From positions 1-64,000 of the forward strand of contig CALMUW010000018.1 in assembly GCA_937872985.1 (NCBI GenBank): DNA of 64,000 nucleotides, read 5' to 3'. This stretch comes from an uncultured Alphaproteobacteria bacterium (GTDB taxonomy: Bacteria > Pseudomonadota > Alphaproteobacteria > Rhizobiales > Aestuariivirgaceae). Each line of letters begins with the position of its first letter. Position 1 is the first letter of the stretch. This document shows positions 28,661 to 37,826 of this stretch, piece by piece. The notes beneath the pieces are model-generated. The model did no database searches, was not told where the DNA came from, and saw only the letters and a list, made by a program, of their open reading frames with translations. The translations under genes and the position numbers were made by a program.

Positions 28661-28663
28661 GGG

Positions 28664-28905
28664 TCAGCGAAACGCCCGCTCAGCCTGCTCCTGCCATGTC
28701 TCCCCGGCCAGAATACACAGGTCGTAGAGGCTGACCGCCGATGACTCGCGACCGCAGGTCAGCCGCTTCAGCACCTCCGGCGCCAGATAGGGGAGGCGTA
28801 GCTGGCGGCTGATATGGCGCTCGGCCAGACCGACGGCCTCGGCCAGTTATTGAATTGTGACGAATTCGCCCGCCTCCATACGCCGTCACAGCCGCGCCAA
28901 CACGA
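28664..28905 (-). pseudogene. Recombinase C-terminal relic
   Basis: Minus-strand translation reads MEAGEFVTIQ-stop-LAEAVGLAERHISRQ... through YLAPEVLKRL and ends ...WQEQAERAF before a TGA. This resembles the HTH tail of alphaproteobacterial serine recombinases (…LAPDIVEAIL…), with at least one internal stop and no catalytic domain. Its end faces the DUF3883 gene end to end. The relic suggests this patch was once mobile. Confidence 0.5.
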
Positions 28906-29124
28906 CTCGTCGTTTTCCTGCGCATCACGGTTTTCCTTGTTTGACCGGAAGGTCGATCTGCGCCCCCGCCCTCACACCATATGGCGGTGCAGGGCGACCG
29001 CAAGGCGTGCGGCTGGGCCGGTGCAAATTTGACCGGAGAATAAAAAATTTGACCAAAGCGGAAAATCAATGCAGTCTCGCCCCCCAAGAGTTTCGGAAAA
29101 CGAAACCGGATGACGGAGGAAACG
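28906..29124. promoter_or_regulatory. preT upstream region with direct AAATTTGACC repeats
   Basis: AAATTTGACC occurs at 29025-29034 and 29045-29054, exactly 20 bp apart (two helical turns). TTGACC(A) is the half-site recognised by RutR-type regulators, and a RutR-like gene lies in this locus, so these are candidate operators. TTGACC could also be a -35 element. No other gene is seen in the gap. Confidence 0.4.
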
Positions 29125-30477
29125 ATGGCGTTGCAGACCCGCAAGGCGCGGCCGGGCCGTGCTGTTTCAGACCAGGGCCTTTCCAAGGCGCAGATCGCGG
29201 CCAATTTTTCCGATCTGCATCCGCCACTCGACGCGCATGAGGCGCGGGTGGAATCCGACCGCTGCTATTTCTGCCATGACGCGCCCTGCATGACGGCCTG
29301 CCCGACCGCGATCGACATTCCGCTGTTCATCCGCGAGATCAGCACCGGCAATCCCGATGGCGCGGCGCGCACCATCTTCATGCAGAATATCCTGGGCGGC
29401 ATGTGCGCCCGGGTGTGCCCCACCGAGACCCTGTGCGAGCAGGCCTGTGTGCGCATGACGGCGGAAGGCAAGCCGGTGAAGATCGGCCTGTTGCAGCGTT
29501 ATGCCACCGACCACCTGATGGAGCAGAAGCGCCAGCCCTTCACGCGCGCGGCCAGGACAGGCAAGCGCATGGCCGTGGTGGGGGCGGGACCGGCGGGGCT
29601 GGCCTGCGCCCACCGTCTGGCGCTGCATGGCCACACGGTCGATGTCTTCGAGGCGCGCAAGAAGCCGGGCGGTCTCAACGAATATGGCATTGCCGCCTAC
29701 AAGGCGACGGATGACTTCGCCCGGCGCGAGGCCGCCTATGTCATGGGCGTGGGCGGCATTACGGTTCACCACGGCAAGACGCTTGGCAAGAACCTGAAGC
29801 TGGAGGCGCTGCGCCGCGACTATGACGCGGTGTTCCTGGGCGTCGGATTGCAGGGCGTCAATGCGCTCGGCATTTCCGGCGAGGAGGGACCCGGCATTGA
29901 TGATGCGGTGGATTACATCGCCGAGCTGCGCCAGGCCTCAGACCTGTCCAAGATGAAGGTGGGCCGGCGGATTGCGGTGGTGGGTGGCGGCATGACCGCC
30001 ATTGACATTGCCGTGCAGTCGAAGCTGCTGGGGGCGGAGGAGGTGATGATCCTTTACCGCCGCGCGCAGGGGAAGATGGGTGCTTCGTCCTTCGAGCAGG
30101 AGTTGGCCAAATCCAAGGGCGTGGTCATCCATCACAACGTCATGCCGGTGAAGGTGAAGAAGAAGGCGGGGCGCATGGCCGCCCTCGTTTGTGAGAAGAC
30201 GGCCGAGCGCAACGGCAAGGTCACGGGCACGGGCAAGCGGGTCGAGTTTGCCTGTGACACGGTGTTCAAGGCCATTGGCCAGACCTATACCGACCCCACG
30301 GGCGGCGTGTTGCGGCTGGAGAAGGGCCGCATTCTGGTCGATGGCGAGCGCCGCACGTCGCTGAAGGGCGTGTGGGCGGGCGGCGACTGCGTGTTCGGCG
30401 GCAAGGACCTGACGGTGGCTTCGGTGGACGATGGCCGCCGCGCCGCCGACAGCATTCATGCGGCAGTGATGGGCTGA
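29125..30477 (+). CDS. preT: NAD-dependent dihydropyrimidine dehydrogenase, subunit PreT
   Basis: Electron-input subunit of dihydropyrimidine dehydrogenase; passes electrons between NAD(P)H and PreA in reductive uracil/thymine breakdown. The N-terminal Fe-S region has CYFCHDAPCMTACPT and CARVCPTETLCEQAC. FAD and NAD folds follow (VVGAGPAGLACAHRLA and VVGGGMTAIDIAVQ). GGAGG ends 5 bp before ATG 29125, so this start is preferred over ATG 29110, which would place the Shine-Dalgarno inside the gene. About 450 aa, as expected. preA starts 11 bp downstream. Confidence 0.92.
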   Translation: MALQTRKARPGRAVSDQGLSKAQIAANFSDLHPPLDAHEARVESDRCYFCHDAPCMTACPTAIDIPLFIREISTGNPDGAARTIFMQNILGGMCARVCPTETLCEQACVRMTAEGKPVKIGLLQRYATDHLMEQKRQPFTRAARTGKRMAVVGAGPAGLACAHRLALHGHTVDVFEARKKPGGLNEYGIAAYKATDDFARREAAYVMGVGGITVHHGKTLGKNLKLEALRRDYDAVFLGVGLQGVNALGISGEEGPGIDDAVDYIAELRQASDLSKMKVGRRIAVVGGGMTAIDIAVQSKLLGAEEVMILYRRAQGKMGASSFEQELAKSKGVVIHHNVMPVKVKKKAGRMAALVCEKTAERNGKVTGTGKRVEFACDTVFKAIGQTYTDPTGGVLRLEKGRILVDGERRTSLKGVWAGGDCVFGGKDLTVASVDDGRRAADSIHAAVMG

Positions 30478-30488
30478 GGGAGGATACG

Positions 30489-31802
30489 ATGGCTGACCTT
30501 TCCACCAATTTCGTCGGTATCAAGTCGCCCAATCCCTTCTGGCTGGCTTCCGCGCCGCCCACCGACAAGGCCTATAACGTGGTGCGCGCCTTCAAGGCGG
30601 GCTGGGGTGGCGTGGTGTGGAAGACGCTGGGCGAGGCCGGGCCGCCGGTGGTCAATGTCTCCGGCCCGCGCTATGGCGCCATCTGGGGGGCGGACCGCAG
30701 GCTCCTCGGGCTCAACAACATCGAACTCATCACCGACCGCGATCTCGAGATCAATCTGCAGGAGATCAAGCAGGTGAAGCGCGACTGGCCGGACCGGGCC
30801 ATGATCGTCTCGCTCATGGTGCCCTGTCAGGAGGAAAGCTGGAAGGCGATCCTGAAGCGCGTGGAGGAGACCGAAGCTGACGGTATCGAATTGAACTTCG
30901 GCTGCCCGCACGGCATGTCCGAGCGCGGCATGGGGGCGGCGGTGGGCCAGGTGCCGGAATATATCGAGATGGTGGCGCGCTGGTGCAAGCAGAACACGCG
31001 CATGCCGGTGATCGTGAAACTCACGCCCAATATCACCGACATCCGCTATCCGGCGCGGGCGGCGAAGAAGGGCGGGGCCGATGCGGTCTCGCTCATCAAC
31101 ACCATTTCCTCCATCACCTCGGTCAATCTCGACACCTTCTCGCCGGAGCCTTCCATCGACGGCAAGGGATCGCACGGCGGCTATTGCGGTCCGGCGGTGA
31201 AGCCCATCGCGCTCAACATGGTGGCGGAGATCGCCCGCGACGCCGAGACGAAGGGCCTGCCCATTTCCGGCATTGGCGGGGTGACCACCTGGCGCGATGC
31301 GGCGGAGTTCATTGCCCTGGGCTGCGGCACGGTGCAGGTGTGCACGGCGGCCATGACCTATGGCTTCAAGGTAGTGCAGGAGATGATCGACGGCCTGTCG
31401 GAATGGATGGACCGCAAGGGCCACCGGACGCTTGCCGAGGTTCAGGGCCGCGCCTCCGGCAATGTCACCGACTGGCAATACCTCAACCTCAACTATGTGA
31501 CCAAGGCCCATATCGATCAGGATCTGTGCATCAAGTGCGGGCGCTGTCACATCGCCTGTGAGGATACCTCGCATCAGGCCATCACGGCGGAGAAGGGCGG
31601 GGTGCGCCATTTCGAGGTGAAGGACGAGGAATGCGTGGGCTGCAATCTCTGCGTCAATGTCTGTCCGGTGGAGAACTGCATCACCATGCGGCCCATGAAG
31701 GTGGGCAGCGTTGACCCGCGCACCGGCCGCAAGGTCACCGGCGACTATGGCAATTGGACCACCCATCCCAACAACCCGATGACCTGCACGGCGGCGGAAT
31801 AG
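30489..31802 (+). CDS. preA: NAD-dependent dihydropyrimidine dehydrogenase, subunit PreA
   Basis: Catalytic FMN subunit that reduces uracil and thymine. It has the dihydroorotate-dehydrogenase-like barrel (SAPPTDKAYNVVRAFKAGWG, LNFGCPHGMSERGMG, INTISSITSVNLDT, ISGIGGVTTWRDAAEFI). A C-terminal ferredoxin-like domain carries CIKCGRCHIACE and CVGCNLCVNVCPVENC. ATG 30489 is preceded by GGGAGG. 437 aa matches the family. Confidence 0.94.
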   Translation: MADLSTNFVGIKSPNPFWLASAPPTDKAYNVVRAFKAGWGGVVWKTLGEAGPPVVNVSGPRYGAIWGADRRLLGLNNIELITDRDLEINLQEIKQVKRDWPDRAMIVSLMVPCQEESWKAILKRVEETEADGIELNFGCPHGMSERGMGAAVGQVPEYIEMVARWCKQNTRMPVIVKLTPNITDIRYPARAAKKGGADAVSLINTISSITSVNLDTFSPEPSIDGKGSHGGYCGPAVKPIALNMVAEIARDAETKGLPISGIGGVTTWRDAAEFIALGCGTVQVCTAAMTYGFKVVQEMIDGLSEWMDRKGHRTLAEVQGRASGNVTDWQYLNLNYVTKAHIDQDLCIKCGRCHIACEDTSHQAITAEKGGVRHFEVKDEECVGCNLCVNVCPVENCITMRPMKVGSVDPRTGRKVTGDYGNWTTHPNNPMTCTAAE

Positions 31803-31804
31803 GG

Positions 31805-32713
31805 GTGAGCCTGGCGCGGGGCGGGGCGGCCATGGCGGCGGGCGAGGCGCGGCGCGCCCATCTCGCCATGGTGGCGCTGGGCCTTCTCGTCTCCACCTCC
31901 TATTCCATCGGGGCGCTGCTGACCCGGACGATCGCGCCCGTGCCGCTCACCTTCATGCGTTTCGTTCTGGCTTCGCTGGTCTTCGCCGGGGTCATGATGG
32001 TGAGCCGCACCGCAGCGGTGGTGGATCGCGGGCTGGTCTATCGCAGCGGCGTCATGGGCCTCATCTATGTCGTCTTCTTCGTGGCCATGTTCGAGGCACT
32101 GAAGACCGTGACCCCCCTGGCCACGGGGGCGATCTTTGCGCTGGTGCCGCTGCTCTCGGCTGGCATCGCCCTTGTGGTGCTGGGACGGCGGCTGTCACTC
32201 CGGGCCACGCTGCTTCTGGTCATTGCCGGGCTCGGAGCCATCTGGGTGGTCTTCGGGGGCAGCCTGGCGCGCCTCGGCGCTCTCGCCCTGGGCCGGGGCG
32301 AGATCATCTATCTTCTGGGCTGTGCTGTCTATGCCGCCTATCCCAGCTTTCTGCAGAAGACGGCGCGCGGCGATCCGCCGGTGCGGCTCACCTTCTTTTC
32401 CTTCATCGCCGCCGTGGTGCTGCTGTTGCTGTGGGATGCCAGGGCCATTGCGGCGACCGACTGGGGCGCGCTGGCGGGCTGGCAATGGCTGGGCATTGTC
32501 TGGCTGGCGGTGGTGCCCACTGCCATCACCTTCTATCTCTTGCAATATGCGAGCCTGCGCCTGCCGCCGGCCAAGGTCATGGCCTATACCTATCTCACGC
32601 CCGCCGGAGTCATGGTCATTGAAACGCTGATCGGCCACGGGTTGCCGCATGTCAGCGTGGTGGCGGGCATTGTGGTGACGCTGATCGCCCTGTGGGCCTT
32701 CGAGATCAGTTAG
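31805..32713 (+). CDS. EamA/DMT-family transporter
   Basis: Ten-helix drug/metabolite transporter with two EamA repeats. GTG 31805 lies 2 bp after preA, and ATG 31832 is an alternative. YSIGALLTRTIAPVPLTFMRF marks the first repeat and PTAITFYLLQYASLRLPPAKV the second. Context suggests export of a pyrimidine-degradation product or intermediate, but EamA substrates cannot be predicted from sequence. It is the last plus-strand gene before the convergent regulator. Confidence 0.8.
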   Translation: MSLARGGAAMAAGEARRAHLAMVALGLLVSTSYSIGALLTRTIAPVPLTFMRFVLASLVFAGVMMVSRTAAVVDRGLVYRSGVMGLIYVVFFVAMFEALKTVTPLATGAIFALVPLLSAGIALVVLGRRLSLRATLLLVIAGLGAIWVVFGGSLARLGALALGRGEIIYLLGCAVYAAYPSFLQKTARGDPPVRLTFFSFIAAVVLLLLWDARAIAATDWGALAGWQWLGIVWLAVVPTAITFYLLQYASLRLPPAKVMAYTYLTPAGVMVIETLIGHGLPHVSVVAGIVVTLIALWAFEIS

Positions 32714-32714
32714 G

Positions 32715-32824
32715 GCAACGGACGATCAAATCGGAACGATTTGAGCGAGGAAAGTTGCGCCAACATATTGATTTTCGAGCAACTTGTCGGCGGCAGTTGA
32801 GTCCAACTGACCGCCGGTTGCTCT
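32715..32824 (+). repeat. 110-bp structured intergenic element, copy A
   Basis: Near-identical (106/110) to 41735-41844, same orientation. Pairing: outer GCAAC/GTTGC; hairpin TCAAATCG/CGATTTGA (loop GAA); AAGTTGC/GCAACTT; and GGCGGCAGTTG/CAACTG-A-CCGCC. All differences between the two copies are in linkers or loops. It runs from just after the transporter stop to the stop codon of the RutR-like gene, which it overlaps by 2 bp. Confidence 0.85.
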
Positions 32825-33467
32825 ACCGCCGCTTCAGCCCGTCGAGCAGCAGCGTGGTGATGGCCTGTCCGGCAGTCTGGCGGAAGGCGGTGCTGTCGGC
32901 CTCTGACCCGATGATGGCCCGCACCTGGGTTTCAAAGTCGGCATAATGCTGGGTCATGGCCCAGATCATGAATATGAGATGATGCGGATCAACGGCGGCG
33001 ATCCTGCCGTCGGTCATCCAGCGGCGCAGCACAGCGGCCTTTTCGTCCACCAGATCCTTCAGCGTGGTCCTGAGAAACTTCTGAATGGCGGGCGCGCCCT
33101 GAAGAATTTCGTTGGCGAAGAGACGCGAAGCCTCGGGTCGGGCCGCCGACATGGCGAGCTTGCGCGCGATATAGCGCTGCAACTCGGTGACAGGATCGCC
33201 CAGGGGATCCATGTCGGCCAGGGGTTGCAGCCAGTCGGCCAGAGTGTCCTCCAGCACGGAAACATAGATGTCCTGCTTGCGCTTGAAATAATAGAGCAGG
33301 TTGGGCTTGGACATGCCCGCCCTGTCGGCGATCTGGTCGATGGTGGAGCCGCGGAACCCGTAGGTGGAAAAAACCTCCAGCGCGGCGTCCAGAATGATGC
33401 GCCGGTTCACCTCCTGAATGCGGGTCGATTTGCCCGCCGGTTTTTTCCTGCGCAGTCTCACATCCAT
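32823..33467 (-). CDS. rutR: TetR-family regulator, RutR-like
   Basis: 214 aa. The N-terminal HTH (ILDAALEVFSTYGFRGSTIDQIADRAGMSKPNLLYYF) and the C-terminal core (DPHHLIFMIWAMTQHYADFETQVRAIIG) match RutR, the uracil-sensing repressor of pyrimidine utilisation. It is flanked by the pyrimidine genes and faces the aminotransferase operon. It is likely to repress both arms. The last codons overlap the structured repeat. Confidence 0.85.
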   Translation of the reverse strand: MDVRLRRKKPAGKSTRIQEVNRRIILDAALEVFSTYGFRGSTIDQIADRAGMSKPNLLYYFKRKQDIYVSVLEDTLADWLQPLADMDPLGDPVTELQRYIARKLAMSAARPEASRLFANEILQGAPAIQKFLRTTLKDLVDEKAAVLRRWMTDGRIAAVDPHHLIFMIWAMTQHYADFETQVRAIIGSEADSTAFRQTAGQAITTLLLDGLKRR

Positions 33468-33750
33468 GGCCGGGCCTGAATTTTCGTCATGATGGGCGGA
33501 ATTTCCGCGCCGGGCAAGGCAGAAAGCCGCGCGAATCCTGTTGACCTGATGATGCGGCTCTTTTAGCGTCCTGTTTTACCGCTTGGTCAACAATTGATCA
33601 GGCGCAGAAGACGGCAAAGGCCGCGACGGGAAACGCCAGGGAGGATTGCATGCGCACCACGCGGCGCAGAGATTGCCTTGTCATATCCAAGGCCATGATG
33701 GCTTTGCGCTTCCCTGGCGCGCGGCTTGCCCCAGCCCATGGGAGAAGCGC
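33468..33750. promoter_or_regulatory. Divergent control region with candidate RutR operator
   Basis: TGGTCAA-CAA-TTGATCA at 33584-33600 is a nearly perfect inverted repeat resembling the TTGACCA/TGGTCAA half-sites of RutR boxes. A further TTGACC is at 33541. The region separates rutR from the aminotransferase, and both promoters should be here. No gene seen. Confidence 0.5.
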
Positions 33751-35076
33751 ATGAGCCAGGCGCGCACGGCACTGAACAATCTTGAAGCCTTCTGGATGCC
33801 CTTTACGGCGAACCGCCAGTTCAAGCGCAACCCGCGCATGTTCGTGGGTGCCAAGGGCATGTATTATGAAACCGATGATGGCCGTCAGGTGCTCGACGGC
33901 ACGGCGGGCCTGTGGTGCTGCAACGCGGGCCATGGCCGCGACAGGATCGTGCGCGCGGTGCAGGAGCAGGTGGCGCAGATGGACTATGCGCCGGCCTTCC
34001 AGATGGGCCATCCCAAGGCCTTTGAACTGGCCGCGCGGCTGGTCAATTATCTGCCGCGTCCGCTCGACCATGCCTTCTTCACCAACTCCGGCTCGGAGTC
34101 GGTGGAGACGGCGCTCAAGATCGCCATCGCCTATCATCGTGCGCGGGGCAAGGGCACCAAGACGCGGCTCATCGGACGCGAGCGCGGCTATCACGGCGTC
34201 AACTTCGGCGGCATTTCGGTGGGCGGCATCGTCAACAACCGAAAATTTTTCGGCTCGTTGCTCACCGGCGTCGATCACATCCGCCACACCCATGACCTCG
34301 CCCGCAACGCCTATTCCCGCGGCCAGCCGGAACATGGCGAAGAATTCGCCGACGATCTCGAACGCATCATCGCGCTGCACGATGCCTCGACCATTGCCGC
34401 CGTCATCGTCGAGCCCGTGGCAGGGTCCACGGGGGTTCTCATTCCGCCCAAGCGCTATCTCGAACGCCTGCGCGCGATTTGCAGCAAGAACGACATCCTG
34501 CTGATCTTTGACGAGGTGATCACCGGCTTCGGGCGCCTGGGCAAGGCCTTCGCCACCGACTATTTCGGCGTGACGCCCGATCTCATCACCACTGCCAAGG
34601 GCATCAACTCCGGTGTCATTCCCATGGGGGCGGTGTTTGCCTCATCGGATATCTACAACGCCTTCATGACCGGTCCCGATCACATGATCGAGCTGTTCCA
34701 CGGCTATACCTATTCGGCCCACCCCATCGCCTGTGCAGCGGCGCTGGCCTCGCTCGATGTCTATGAGGAGGAGGGGTTGTTCACCCGGGCCGGAGAGCTG
34801 GCGCAATATTGGGAGGACGGGCTGCATTCGCTGAAGGGCCTGCCCCATGTCATCGACATCCGCAACATCGGTCTCATCGGGGCGGTGGAACTCGCCAGCA
34901 TCGCGGGCGAACCCACCAAGCGCGCCTTCGCCATCTTCCTTGATGCCTATGAGAAGGGTCTGCTGATCCGCACCACGGGCGACATCATCGCCCTGTCGCC
35001 GCCGCTCATCGTCAGCAAGGCCGAGATCGATAGAATCATTGCAACGCTGGCCGACTGCCTGAAACGCGCGGCCTGA
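33751..35076 (+). CDS. Class III aminotransferase (beta-alanine/omega-amino acid-pyruvate type)
   Basis: 441 aa PLP enzyme. FFTNSGSESVETALKIAIAYHRARG, RGYHGVNFGGISVGGI, IFDEVITGFGRLG and TTAKGINSGVIPMGAV (PLP lysine) are typical of beta-alanine-pyruvate aminotransferases. It would turn beta-alanine, the end product of uracil breakdown, into malonate semialdehyde. ATG 33751 follows GGGAGAAG. It heads the operon with the hydrolase and dihydropyrimidinase genes. Confidence 0.9.
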   Translation: MSQARTALNNLEAFWMPFTANRQFKRNPRMFVGAKGMYYETDDGRQVLDGTAGLWCCNAGHGRDRIVRAVQEQVAQMDYAPAFQMGHPKAFELAARLVNYLPRPLDHAFFTNSGSESVETALKIAIAYHRARGKGTKTRLIGRERGYHGVNFGGISVGGIVNNRKFFGSLLTGVDHIRHTHDLARNAYSRGQPEHGEEFADDLERIIALHDASTIAAVIVEPVAGSTGVLIPPKRYLERLRAICSKNDILLIFDEVITGFGRLGKAFATDYFGVTPDLITTAKGINSGVIPMGAVFASSDIYNAFMTGPDHMIELFHGYTYSAHPIACAAALASLDVYEEEGLFTRAGELAQYWEDGLHSLKGLPHVIDIRNIGLIGAVELASIAGEPTKRAFAIFLDAYEKGLLIRTTGDIIALSPPLIVSKAEIDRIIATLADCLKRAA

Positions 35077-35086
35077 GGAGACGACC

Positions 35087-36334
35087 ATGGCGCTCACCGG
35101 AAACATGAAGATCAACAGTGGCCGCCTGTGGGACTCGCTCATGGAGATGGCCGGGATCGGCCCCGGCGTGGCGGGCGGCAATAACCGCCAGACGCTGACC
35201 GATTTCGACGCCCTGGGCCGCGCCCTGTTCAAGCGCTGGATCGAAGAGGCCGGCATGACGCTGGGCGTGGACACCATGGGCACCATGTTCGCCACGCGCC
35301 CCGGCACCGACCCCAAGGCGCTGCCGGTCTACATGGGATCGCACCTCGACACCCAGCCCACGGGCGGCAAATACGATGGTGTGCTGGGTGTTCTGGGCGC
35401 GCTGGAGGTGGTCCGCACCATCAATGACCTCGGCATCAAGACCAGGCATCCCATCGTGGTCACTAACTGGACCAATGAGGAGGGCGCGCGCTTTGCGCCG
35501 CCCATGCTGGCCTCCGGCGTCTTCGCCGGGGTGCACACGCAGGATTATGCCTATGGCCGCACCGACCTTGAGGGCAAGAATTTCGGCGATGAACTGAAAC
35601 GCATCGGCTGGGTGGGCGACGAGACGGTGGGCGCGCGCCAGATGCACGCCATGTTCGAGCTGCACATCGAGCAGGGCCCGATCCTCGAAGTGGAGAAGAA
35701 GGACATCGGCGTGGTCACCCATGGCCAGGGCCTGTGGTGGCTGGAAATCACCCTCACCGGCAAGGAGGCGCACACGGGCTCGACCCCCATGCACATGCGC
35801 GTCAATGCGGGACTGGGCATGGCGCGCATCACCGAGCGCGTGCATCAGATCGCCATGAGCCATCTGCCGCACGCGGTGGGGGCGGTGGGCCAGGTCAAGG
35901 TCTTCCCCAATTCGCGCAATGTCATTCCGGGCAAGGTGATCTTCACGGTGGACGTGCGCTCGCCCGACCAGACCAAGCTCGACACCATGCGGGCCGAGGT
36001 GGAACGCGCCGCCCATGCGGTGGCCAGGGAACTGGGCCTGGGCTGCGCCATCGAGGCGGTGGGGCATTTCGATCCCGTGACCTTTGACCCGAAACTGGTG
36101 AAGGTGGTGCGGGGAGCGGCCGAGCGCCTCGGCTATTCCCACATGGATATCGTGTCCGGCGCGGGCCACGATGCCTGCTGGGTCAATCGCGTGGCGCCCA
36201 CGGTCATGATCATGACGCCCTGTGTCGATGGCCTGTCGCACAACGAGGCGGAAGAGATTTCACCGGAGTGGGCGGCGGCGGGCACCGATGTGCTGCTCCA
36301 TGCCGTGCTCGAAGCGGCCGAAATCGTGGAATAG
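35087..36334 (+). CDS. hydC: Zn-dependent M20-family hydrolase, beta-ureidopropionase type
   Basis: 415 aa. GSHLDTQPTGGKYDGVLGVLGALE, NWTNEEGARFAPPMLASGVF and ELHIEQGPILE are the metal and substrate motifs of the HydC/AmaB group (N-carbamoyl amino acid hydrolases). It would hydrolyse N-carbamoyl-beta-alanine to beta-alanine, ammonia and CO2. GAGGAGACGACC supplies the RBS. It lies between the aminotransferase and dihydropyrimidinase genes, the expected order. Confidence 0.9.
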   Translation: MALTGNMKINSGRLWDSLMEMAGIGPGVAGGNNRQTLTDFDALGRALFKRWIEEAGMTLGVDTMGTMFATRPGTDPKALPVYMGSHLDTQPTGGKYDGVLGVLGALEVVRTINDLGIKTRHPIVVTNWTNEEGARFAPPMLASGVFAGVHTQDYAYGRTDLEGKNFGDELKRIGWVGDETVGARQMHAMFELHIEQGPILEVEKKDIGVVTHGQGLWWLEITLTGKEAHTGSTPMHMRVNAGLGMARITERVHQIAMSHLPHAVGAVGQVKVFPNSRNVIPGKVIFTVDVRSPDQTKLDTMRAEVERAAHAVARELGLGCAIEAVGHFDPVTFDPKLVKVVRGAAERLGYSHMDIVSGAGHDACWVNRVAPTVMIMTPCVDGLSHNEAEEISPEWAAAGTDVLLHAVLEAAEIVE

Positions 36335-36345
36335 GAGGAAGCCCC

Positions 36346-37797
36346 ATGTCCACCGTCATCAGGAACGGAACCATCGTCACCGCCGACCGCACCTACAAGG
36401 CCGATGTGCTGGTGCAGGGCGACACCATTGCCGCCATCGGCCCCAACCTCAAGGGAGAGCGGGAACTGGACGCCAGCGGCTGCTACGTCATGCCCGGCGG
36501 TATTGATCCGCACACCCATCTGGAAATGCCCTTCATGGGCACCTATTCGGCGGATGATTTCGAAAGCGGCACGCGCGCCGCGCTGTCCGGCGGCACCACC
36601 ATGGTGGTGGACTTCTGCCTGCCCGCGCCCGGCCAGTCGCTGCTGGAAGCCCTTGCCATGTGGCACAACAAGACCTCGAAGGCATGTTCGGACTATTCCT
36701 TCCACATGGCCATCACCTGGTGGGGCGAACAGGTGTTCAACGAAATGAAGACGGTGGTGGACAAGGGCATCACCAGCTTCAAGCACTTCATGGCCTACAA
36801 GGGCGCGCTCATGGTCAATGACGACGAAATGTATTCGTCGTTCAAGCGCTGCGCCGAACTGGGGGCCTTGCCGCTGGTCCACGCCGAGAACGGCGACGTG
36901 GTTGCGCAATTGCAGCAGAAGCTCCTGGCCGAGGGCAACAATGGCCCGGAGGCCCACGCCTACTCGCGGCCGCCGGAGGTCGAGGGCGAGGCCACCAACC
37001 GCGCCATCATGATCGCCGACATGGCGGGGGTGCCGCTCTATGTGGTGCATACCTCGTGCGAGCAGGCGCATGAGGCCATCCGCCGGGCGCGCCAGAAGGG
37101 CATGCGCGTCTATGGCGAGCCGCTGATCCAGCACCTGGTGCTGGATGAAACCGAGTATTTCAACAAGGACTGGGACCATGCGGCGCGGCGCGTCATGTCA
37201 CCGCCGTTCCGCAACAGGCTGCATCAGGATTCGCTCTGGGCAGGGTTGCAGGCGGGCTCATTACAGGTGGTGGCGACCGACCATTGCTCCTTCACCACCA
37301 GGCAGAAGCGCACCGGCGTCGGTGATTTCACCAGGATCCCCAACGGCACCGGCGGGCTTGAAGACCGCATGCCCATGCTATGGACCAAGGGGGTCAACAC
37401 GGGCCGCCTCACCATGAATGAATTCGTGGCGGTCACCTCCACCAACATCGCCAAGATTCTCAACATGTATCCCAAGAAAGGTGCCATCATCGAAGGGGCG
37501 GATGCCGACATCGTGGTCTGGGACCCCAAGCGCAGGAAGACCATTTCGGCCAAGGGCCAGCAGTCGATCATCGACTACAATGTCTTCGAGGGCATGGAAG
37601 TGACGGGTGTGCCGCGCTTTGTGCTGACGCGCGGACGGCTGTCGATCAACGATGGCACGGTCGATGTCCAGCCGGGCCACGGTGAATTCGTGGGCCGCGA
37701 ACCCAAGGGTGCGGTCAATGCGGCGCTGTCCAGGTGGAAGGAAGTGGTGGCGCCGCGCAAGGTGGAACGCACCGGCATTCCGGCCAGTGGCGTGTGA
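36346..37797 (+). CDS. hydA: Dihydropyrimidinase
   Basis: 483 aa amidohydrolase opening the ring of dihydrouracil/dihydrothymine. Metal motif GGIDPHTHLEMPF, the carboxylated-lysine segment FKHFMAYKGALMVND, LPLVHAENGD, VVHTSCEQAHEAI and the Asp site VVATDHCSF are all present. The start at 36346 has AGGAGGAAG upstream. Middle step of the reductive pathway, between PreTA and HydC. Confidence 0.95.
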   Translation: MSTVIRNGTIVTADRTYKADVLVQGDTIAAIGPNLKGERELDASGCYVMPGGIDPHTHLEMPFMGTYSADDFESGTRAALSGGTTMVVDFCLPAPGQSLLEALAMWHNKTSKACSDYSFHMAITWWGEQVFNEMKTVVDKGITSFKHFMAYKGALMVNDDEMYSSFKRCAELGALPLVHAENGDVVAQLQQKLLAEGNNGPEAHAYSRPPEVEGEATNRAIMIADMAGVPLYVVHTSCEQAHEAIRRARQKGMRVYGEPLIQHLVLDETEYFNKDWDHAARRVMSPPFRNRLHQDSLWAGLQAGSLQVVATDHCSFTTRQKRTGVGDFTRIPNGTGGLEDRMPMLWTKGVNTGRLTMNEFVAVTSTNIAKILNMYPKKGAIIEGADADIVVWDPKRRKTISAKGQQSIIDYNVFEGMEVTGVPRFVLTRGRLSINDGTVDVQPGHGEFVGREPKGAVNAALSRWKEVVAPRKVERTGIPASGV

Positions 37798-37826
37798 TGA
37801 CGTGACGTGATGATGAAGGATGGCGC

